DNA of 27,605 nt. Origin: Candidatus Moraniibacteriota bacterium. Its GTDB lineage: Bacteria; Patescibacteriota; Minisyncoccia; CAIUEV01. Below the pieces are notes generated by a model, which did no database searches, was not told the origin of the DNA, and worked only from the letters and a program-made list of their open reading frames with translations. This document shows positions 22,683 through 27,605 of the stretch, piece by piece. Position 1 is the stretch's first letter, and each line of letters begins with the position of its first letter. The position numbers and the translations under genes are program-made. The DNA lies in NCBI GenBank assembly GCA_016867255.1, contig VGKB01000006.1:1-27605 (forward strand), in the 5' to 3' direction.

Positions 22683-22890
22683 TTTTTAAGCGAAAGATAA
22701 TTATGTCTTAATAATCTTAATAATCCTACAAATTTTTGCCGCCGGCAATAGTGTTAGAAACGAGAAACAAAAAAAGAAACTTGTACCTGAACAAGTAACA
22801 TAGCTAATTTACCAACAAAAAATCTCCCGCGCCCACTTTCGTGGTGGGCGAAATTTTTTGCCTAAAGCATTATGCCGGGAGCGGATAAAA
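22683..22890. other. Divergent intergenic region, tpiA to tRNA-Lys
   Basis: There is no gene here. It contains a direct repeat CTTAATAAT (two copies near 22708-22725), a 13-bp odd palindrome TTGCCG-C-CGGCAA (22736-22748), a small hairpin ACTTGT/ACAAGT (22779-22784 / 22791-22796) and the inverted repeat listed separately at 22817-22859. The tpiA promoter should lie in its left part, but no clear -35/-10 pair was found. Confidence 0.5.
22817..22859. terminator. Near-symmetric inverted repeat, possible bidirectional terminator
   Basis: CGCCCAC (22830-22836) pairs with GTGGGCG (22844-22850) around a 7-nt loop, flanked by six A on the left (22817-22822) and six T on the right (22854-22859). In the plus direction AAA separates the stem from the T run; in the minus direction six bases do. 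It may block read-through between the divergent units, or be a protein-binding site. Confidence 0.4.
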
Positions 22891-22919
22891 TTGACAATCG
22901 GGAATTTTGTAAGTGAAAT
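22891..22919 (+). promoter_or_regulatory. Promoter of tRNA-Lys and the atp operon
   Basis: A perfect TTGACA (22891-22896), a 17-nt spacer and TGAAAT (22914-22919, four of six) place the start near 22926, five bases before tRNA-Lys. No terminator separates tRNA-Lys from atpB, so it may drive the whole operon. Confidence 0.65.
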
Positions 22920-22930
22920 AGGAGCGGGTG

Positions 22931-23003
22931 GCCCTTGTAGCTCAATTGGTAGAGCAGTGGCCTCTTAAGCCATTGGTTCCAGGTTCGAGTCCTGGCGGGG
23001 GCA
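22931..23003 (+). tRNA. tRNA-Lys (anticodon CTT)
   Basis: Cloverleaf pairs: acceptor GCCCTTG / CGGGGGC (two G-U pairs), D-stem GCTC/GAGC, anticodon stem GTGGC/GCCAT closing the loop CTCTTAA (anticodon CTT, codon AAG), and T-stem CCAGG/CCTGG closing TTCGAGT. The discriminator is A at 23003. CCA is not encoded (CTC follows), unlike tRNA-Arg in this window, so a CCA-adding enzyme is needed. It lies 32 nt upstream of atpB. Confidence 0.95.
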
Positions 23004-23035
23004 CTCGGATAAATTTTTAATTAAGGTGTTTAATT

Positions 23036-23773
23036 ATGCACATCTCTTTAGTTCCCGAAACTTTAACTAAAATTAGCGGTTTTGCCATTACTAATACTCT
23101 TATAACCAGCTGGCTGGTGATGGCGCTGCTGATAATTACCGCCTATTTTGTCGGCCGAAAACCAAAAATGATGCCAGGGAAAGCGCAAAATTTAGCGGAG
23201 TACGTTATTGAAACTCTGCTTTCGTTCTTTGAGGGCGTTTGGGGCAACAAGGAAAAAGTCCAGCGTTTTTTCGCTTTCTTGGCCACTTTTTTTATTTTTA
23301 TCCTGCTTTGCAACTGGTTTGGCCTAATTCCCGGGGTGGGGACAGTGGGAATTTATGAGGAGGTGCACGGAAAGCGGGAGTTCCTTCCCTTGCTCCGCTC
23401 GTTAAATTCGGATCTAAACGCCACGGTCGCTTGGGCAATCATTTCAGTTATCACCACGCAAATTGCGGGAATTGTTTTCTTAGGGGTGGGCAAGCATTTG
23501 GGTAAATTCTTTAATTTTAAAAGCCCCATTGATTTCTTTGTAGGCATTTTGGAGCTAATCAGTGAAGTTTCCAAGATTATTTCTTTTTCCTTCCGGCTAT
23601 TTGGCAATGTCTTCGCGGGAGAGGTGCTTTTAATGGTAATGATGTTTCTGGTCCCCTATATTTTACCGCTTCCATTTTTTATGCTAGAAATGTTTGTGGG
23701 GTTGATCCAAGCGTTGGTATTCACAACGCTTACTTTAGTGTTTTTGAAAATGGCAACAGAGGCGCACGAGTAA
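23036..23773 (+). CDS. atpB: ATP synthase F0 subunit a
   Basis: Membrane stator subunit that forms the two ion half-channels against the c-ring. The 245-aa protein has five to six membrane helices. The essential arginine is R187 in SFSFRLFGNVFAGE. N-terminal helix 1 spans about 20-40, and CNWFGLIPG (92-100) is the usual loop between early helices. The C-terminal helix (about 215-238) holds the conserved QALVF. AAGGTG lies 7 nt before the ATG, one of the few clear ribosome-binding sites in the window. It heads the atp genes after tRNA-Lys. Confidence 0.97.
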   Translation: MHISLVPETLTKISGFAITNTLITSWLVMALLIITAYFVGRKPKMMPGKAQNLAEYVIETLLSFFEGVWGNKEKVQRFFAFLATFFIFILLCNWFGLIPGVGTVGIYEEVHGKREFLPLLRSLNSDLNATVAWAIISVITTQIAGIVFLGVGKHLGKFFNFKSPIDFFVGILELISEVSKIISFSFRLFGNVFAGEVLLMVMMFLVPYILPLPFFMLEMFVGLIQALVFTTLTLVFLKMATEAHE

Positions 23774-23831
23774 ACCAAATTAAGGATCAAAAACGAAAAA
23801 TTTAAAACATTTAAACTTTAAATTAAAAATC

Positions 23832-24083
23832 GTGGAAGAAACAAAAGAAGCCCTGAGCCAAATGAACAACCTGAAAGAAATCGCCAGCGCGTTAGCTATT
23901 GGACTGGGCGCAATTGGCCCTGGGGTGGGCATTGGAATCTTAGCCGCAAAAGCGTTAGAAGCGGTAGGTCGTAATCCGGAAGCTTCCGGAAAAATCCAAT
24001 CAATGATGATTTTGGCTATCGCATTTGCCGAGGCAATCGCCATTTACGCACTGGTGGTAGCGCTCATCATTAAATTCGTATAG
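23832..24083 (+). CDS. atpE: ATP synthase F0 subunit c
   Basis: Forms the rotating ion-carrying ring. It is a hairpin of two membrane helices: ALAIGLGAIGPGVGIGILAAK (about 20-40) and MMILAIAFAEAIAIYALVVAL (about 58-78), joined by the polar loop GRNPEASG. The ion-binding carboxylate is E67. The extra ligands of sodium-binding c subunits (a Gln in helix 1, a Ser after the Glu) are I34 and A68, which points to protons. The GTG at 23832 gives 83 aa. An in-frame ATG at 23862 would give 73 aa, closer to the usual length, so the start is uncertain. The 58 nt before it are AT-rich spacer. Confidence 0.95.
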   Translation: MEETKEALSQMNNLKEIASALAIGLGAIGPGVGIGILAAKALEAVGRNPEASGKIQSMMILAIAFAEAIAIYALVVALIIKFV

Positions 24084-24094
24084 CGTGATAAAAT

Positions 24095-24607
24095 ATGGAT
24101 ATCCTAGGTAAACTTGGCATTAACGGGAAAATACTCTTGGCACAAGTGGTTAACTTCTTTCTATTGCTTTATGTTTTAAAGCGATTTTTATACGGTCCGT
24201 TACTGCGTATCTTGCAAGAAAGGGAAAACAAGATAAAAAGGGGGCTGGAAGACGCGGAAAAAGCCCAGAAAAAATTTGAAGAGGCGGACAAGAAAATACA
24301 GGTTAAGATGGAAAAGGCCAACCAAAAAATTGATTTGATCCTGGCTAAGGCCTACAAGGAGAGTAAAGAATACAAAGAAGATTCTGAACGGGAAGTCAGG
24401 GAAAAAATTAAGGAGATGAAGGAGGAAGCTCAAAAATACATTGAAAACGAGAAGAGGAAAATTACTGAAGAGGTAAAGAAAAAAATTGGGCCGCTGGTGG
24501 TGGCGGTCGCCCAAAAAATCATCACCCAGAGGATAAGCGAAAAAGATAGGATGGATATGATCAAGGAAACCCAAAGGGAAATTACTAAAATCAAGAAGGA
24601 GAATTAA
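24095..24607 (+). CDS. atpF: ATP synthase F0 subunit b
   Basis: Peripheral stalk that holds F1 against rotation. The 170-aa protein has one N-terminal membrane helix (about 13-33, KILLAQVVNFFLLLYVLK). A long Lys/Glu helix follows (about 40-125), then ITEEVKKKIGPLVVAVAQKII and a helical end, all standard for the b subunit. There is one copy only, so a homodimer is expected. It starts 11 nt after atpE and ends 20 nt before atpH. Confidence 0.95.
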   Translation: MDILGKLGINGKILLAQVVNFFLLLYVLKRFLYGPLLRILQERENKIKRGLEDAEKAQKKFEEADKKIQVKMEKANQKIDLILAKAYKESKEYKEDSEREVREKIKEMKEEAQKYIENEKRKITEEVKKKIGPLVVAVAQKIITQRISEKDRMDMIKETQREITKIKKEN

Positions 24608-24627
24608 AAATTAACAAAGCTCGTTTT

Positions 24628-25005
24628 ATGTTTCAATTAAGGCATTACATAGAAGCAGTCGCGGAACTCCTGGCGGAGAAGAGCGGGCAAGAAAAAGATA
24701 AGGTAGTTAAAGGTTGGCTTAGAGTTTTACGCAGCCACCATCGCGATCTGGAAGCCAATAAAATTAGTGAAATTATTGACGAAGAAATTTCAAAGGGCCG
24801 GGAAAAGGCGGAAGTCGTGGTAGCGGGTGAGCAGGAAAAAGAAGCGCTGGAGAAAACTTTTTCCCAAAGCAACATCGCGGCGGAGTGGAAAATAAATCCT
24901 GAAGAAATTGGCGGAGCGCGCATTATCTACAAAAACACGCTAATTGACAATACTGTCAAAAATAGACTTGAAAGACTGGGGAATCGGCTACAAGAGAACG
25001 GATAA
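24628..25005 (+). CDS. atpH: ATP synthase F1 subunit delta, shortened
   Basis: Links the b stalk to the top of the alpha/beta hexamer. At 125 aa it is about 50 residues shorter than most delta subunits. The loss is in the N-terminal helical bundle, here only about 1-55 (LRHYIEAVAELLAEKSG onward). The C-terminal signature remains: WKINPEEIGGARIIYKNTLIDNTVKNRLERL (split at 87-100 and 101-117). The assignment is supported by the position between atpF and atpA. Whether the short N-terminus still binds alpha cannot be judged here. It ends 24 nt before atpA. Confidence 0.88.
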   Translation: MFQLRHYIEAVAELLAEKSGQEKDKVVKGWLRVLRSHHRDLEANKISEIIDEEISKGREKAEVVVAGEQEKEALEKTFSQSNIAAEWKINPEEIGGARIIYKNTLIDNTVKNRLERLGNRLQENG

Positions 25006-25029
25006 AACATTTAATCTAAATTTGAAGAC

Positions 25030-26568
25030 ATGAATACTAAAGAACAAATATTGGATATTCTCAAAAAAGAAATCAAAAGTTTTCATGCCGAAACAGAGGT
25101 TCAGAAAATTGGCCGGGTAATTGAAGTGGGAGACGGAATAGCTCTGATTTCCGGTTTGGATGAAGTAATGGTCGCGGAAATGGTGGAAATAGGCGAAAAC
25201 AAGATCCAGGGGGTAGTCTTGAACCTAAAAGAGGATAACGTGGGAGTAGTCGTGCTTGGTGACACGAAATCAATAAAAGAAGGAGAAATAGTGCGATCAA
25301 CAGGCAAAATCCTGTCAGTTCCGGTCAGCGAAGAAATAGTGAGCCGAGTAGTGGATCCTCTAGGAAGGCCCCTAGACGGAGGGAAAATGTTTAAAGCCAG
25401 AAAAAATTATCCCTTAGAAAAAATCGCGCCGCGGGTGATTGAGCGCAAGTCCGTAGATACGCCGCTTGAAACTGGCATTAAATCAATAGATTTAATGATT
25501 CCCATCGGAAGGGGGCAACGCGAGCTTATAATCGGCGATCGACAGACGGGGAAAACGGCTATTGCCATTGACACCATCATTAATCAAAAAGGAAAGAAAG
25601 TAGTTTGCATCTATGTGGCTATTGGGCAAAAAAAATCAAAGGTTGCCAAAATAGTAAGCAAACTTCGGGAAATGGGAGCAATGGAGCATACGGTTGTCGT
25701 GCTGGCGGGCTCTTCCGACCCGGCAGCGTTGTCTTTTTTGGCTCCCTACGCGGGATGCGCGATCGGAGAGTATTTTATGGATAAAGGCAAGGACGTTTTG
25801 ATAATCTATGACGATTTATCAAAACACGCTTGGGCTTACCGTCAAGTGTCGCTTCTGTTGAGACGTCCTCCGGGACGGGAAGCGTATCCGGGTGACATAT
25901 TTTATTTGCACTCAAGACTGCTGGAGCGGGCAGCTAAAATGAACGCGGAGAACGGCGGCGGGTCTTTGACCGCGTTGCCGATCGTAGAAACTCAAGCCGG
26001 AGACGTAACCGCCTACATCCCCACCAACATAATTTCCATTACCGACGGACAGATATATTTGGAAAGTGAACTATTCCACCAAGGCATAAAACCTGCCTTA
26101 AATATAGGGCTTTCCGTTTCCCGGGTGGGTTCCGCCGCTCAGACCAAAGCGACCAAGAAAGTGGCGGGCAAAATGCGCCTGGATCTGGCGCAGTTCCGGG
26201 AATTAGCGGCATTTGTCCAATTCGCTTCCGATCTGGACGAGGGAACACGCAACCAGATTGACCGCGGGAAAAGACTAGTGGAAATATTAAAGCAGGGCCA
26301 ATACGAACCACTGTCCATGCCGCTCCAAGTGGCGGTGGTGTTAGCGGTGAATGAAGGATTTTTTGACCGAGTGCCCCTTGATAAAGTCAAGGAAGCGGAG
26401 AAAACTCTTTACTTTTACCTAAAAAAAAGTGCCGGTAGTTTGCTCAAGGAAATCCAAAGAAACGGCGATCTGGAAAACAAAACATCCTCGGAACTAGCCG
26501 CTAAGATAGGATCACATCTAAAAAAATACTACATTAAGGAAAAGGAAGAGAAAGAGGAGAAGGAATAA
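25030..26568 (+). CDS. atpA: ATP synthase F1 subunit alpha
   Basis: Non-catalytic nucleotide-binding subunit of the F1 hexamer. At 512 aa it is of normal length. It has an N-terminal beta barrel with GDGIALISGLDEVM, P-loop GDRQTGKT (169-176), Walker B region VLIIYDDLSKHAWAYRQ, and the arginine-finger segment LSVSRVGSAAQ. A helical C-terminal domain ends in a Lys/Glu tail. It is the last atp gene in the window. The next gene, 28 nt on, is rmuC rather than atpG. Confidence 0.98.
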   Translation: MNTKEQILDILKKEIKSFHAETEVQKIGRVIEVGDGIALISGLDEVMVAEMVEIGENKIQGVVLNLKEDNVGVVVLGDTKSIKEGEIVRSTGKILSVPVSEEIVSRVVDPLGRPLDGGKMFKARKNYPLEKIAPRVIERKSVDTPLETGIKSIDLMIPIGRGQRELIIGDRQTGKTAIAIDTIINQKGKKVVCIYVAIGQKKSKVAKIVSKLREMGAMEHTVVVLAGSSDPAALSFLAPYAGCAIGEYFMDKGKDVLIIYDDLSKHAWAYRQVSLLLRRPPGREAYPGDIFYLHSRLLERAAKMNAENGGGSLTALPIVETQAGDVTAYIPTNIISITDGQIYLESELFHQGIKPALNIGLSVSRVGSAAQTKATKKVAGKMRLDLAQFRELAAFVQFASDLDEGTRNQIDRGKRLVEILKQGQYEPLSMPLQVAVVLAVNEGFFDRVPLDKVKEAEKTLYFYLKKSAGSLLKEIQRNGDLENKTSSELAAKIGSHLKKYYIKEKEEKEEKE

Positions 26569-26596
26569 TTTTCTATCTTGGAACTTGTAATTATTA

Positions 26597-27605
26597 ATGG
26601 TGTCTATGCAGCCGGATATTTTTTATGTCGTGCTGGTTTTAGCTCTTGCGGGAGCGGCATTTATCCTTTTTCGAAAGACTAAGGACATTAATGCTTTGCA
26701 AGGTAAAATCGACGAACTCAATAAGACAAATCAGGAAGAAAGGCAGGCTTTTGAAAGATGGCAGGCGGTAAATTCGGAACAAATCAAGCAGTTGACTGCC
26801 CACTTAACCAGCTTGCAGGGTAATGTAGGCGGCAGTATTCAAAGAATGGCTGAACAAATCAACAAAAATACCTTTCAGTTAAGCAGTAGTTTGCGAAAAA
26901 ACTTGGAAGGGATGACCCAAAGCTTAGATTCTCGGCTTAACAAGACGACGGAGAGTCTGGAAAAGGTATCCCACACCCACCTAAAGCTGATTGAAGAGAC
27001 CCGCGGCATTCAAACGGTAGGAAAAGACATCGCCGAATTACAGAGAATTCTCAAAGCCCCGAAGTTAAGAGGGATCCTCGGCGAGCTGTCTTTGGAAAAC
27101 TTGCTCTTCCAGATATACCCAAAAGACGGATTTATTTTACAATATCCCTTCAAAAGCGGCGTAGTGGCTGACGCCGTCCTAAAACTAAAAGATGACCGTT
27201 TGCTGGTGATTGATTCAAAGTTCGCCCACAGCAAGTTCTCCGAGATTATCCGTTGCGAAGAGGAAGAAAAAAGGAAAAAACTGAGGAAAGAATTTATGGG
27301 CGACGTCAAAAAACATATTAACGCAATAGCGGAAAAATATATTCTGCCTGACGAGCGCACGCTGGACTTCGCTCTGATGTATATCCCGGCGGAAAATGTT
27401 TATTACGAAGTGATTATCCGTGATCAGCAAGACGAGAAAAGCATTTTGGATTACGCCTACAAACACCGGGTTTTCCCGGTCTCTCCTAATACTCTGTACG
27501 CTTACCTCACCACCATCGCGATGGGATTAAGAGGCCTGGAAGTAAACAAGAAAGCCCAAAAAATATTGGATTATTTAGGCCGGTTGTCTCACGAATACGT
27601 GAAAT
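26597..27605 (+). CDS. rmuC: RmuC-family DNA recombination protein, cut by the window end
   Basis: RmuC proteins are membrane-anchored putative nucleases that limit inversions and other rearrangements. The 336 codons visible have no stop. They encode a membrane helix (8-25, IFYVVLVLALAGAAFILF), a long coiled coil (about 30-150), then the RmuC core: KAPKLRGILGELSLENLL (153-170), LLVIDSKF (202-209), ALMYIPAEN and FPVSPNTLYAYL further on. The start could be the ATG at 26597 or the in-frame ATG at 26606; neither has a good ribosome-binding site. It lies 28 nt after atpA on the same strand and may be read from the atp promoter. Only the C-terminus is missing. Confidence 0.93.
   Translation, partial: MVSMQPDIFYVVLVLALAGAAFILFRKTKDINALQGKIDELNKTNQEERQAFERWQAVNSEQIKQLTAHLTSLQGNVGGSIQRMAEQINKNTFQLSSSLRKNLEGMTQSLDSRLNKTTESLEKVSHTHLKLIEETRGIQTVGKDIAELQRILKAPKLRGILGELSLENLLFQIYPKDGFILQYPFKSGVVADAVLKLKDDRLLVIDSKFAHSKFSEIIRCEEEEKRKKLRKEFMGDVKKHINAIAEKYILPDERTLDFALMYIPAENVYYEVIIRDQQDEKSILDYAYKHRVFPVSPNTLYAYLTTIAMGLRGLEVNKKAQKILDYLGRLSHEYVK

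Noticed and set aside
1..27605. CRISPR array or insertion sequence
   Set aside because: No regularly spaced repeats, cas-like genes, transposase frames or terminal inverted repeats were seen in a manual read.

Overview
The window reads as a chromosomal segment of an ultra-small, reduced-genome bacterium of the Candidate Phyla Radiation (Patescibacteria, most likely a Parcubacteria-type lineage). This is inferred from gene style, not from a marker tree. The proteins are compact (IF-2 of 596 aa, ATP synthase delta of 125 aa), gene spacing is tight, intergenic DNA is very AT-rich, Shine-Dalgarno sequences are often absent, and several proteins fit only CPR-like hypothetical families. Most of the window is housekeeping. 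One stretch, about 2.2-7.3 kb, is accessory.

Layout. (1) 1-2204, minus strand: ddl (D-Ala-D-Ala ligase), pheS and the first 15 codons of pheT. (2) 2205-3681, plus strand: a self-contained unit with a strong sigma70-type promoter, a roughly 200-nt leader that can fold extensively, a GC-rich orphan gene with foreign-looking codon use, and a textbook intrinsic terminator. (3) 3710-7315: a membrane-anchored transglutaminase-like/coiled-coil protein (minus), then tRNA-Arg with the unusual anticodon GCG and a 734-aa Cys-rich membrane-anchored protein (both plus). (4) 7324-9277, minus: map (methionine aminopeptidase) behind a degenerate DHH-phosphoesterase-like gene. (5) 9458-15097, plus: clpC, ligA (overlapping clpC by 44 nt) and two small hypothetical genes. 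(6) 15122-17047, minus: dnaK, preceded by a perfect CIRCE operator (HrcA control). (7) 17143-22682, minus: a tightly packed run in transcription order tpiA, glycosyltransferase, DUF4446 gene, infB, glycosyltransferase. (8) 22891-27605, plus: a promoter directly ahead of tRNA-Lys(CTT), then atpB-atpE-atpF-atpH-atpA. Next comes rmuC, cut by the window end, where atpG-atpD-atpC would be expected.

How the genes fit together. The housekeeping blocks cover translation (pheST, infB, map, two tRNAs), cell wall (ddl), protein quality control (clpC, dnaK), DNA ligation and repair (ligA, rmuC), glycolysis (tpiA), surface glycan assembly (two GT4-type enzymes) and the membrane part plus alpha subunit of the F-type ATP synthase. 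The accessory block carries the least-explained material. The best candidate for something undescribed is the 2267-3681 unit, a GC-rich orphan protein behind a structured leader RNA. The next most notable points are the interrupted atp operon, the pseudo-DHH protein and the Cys-rich envelope protein.
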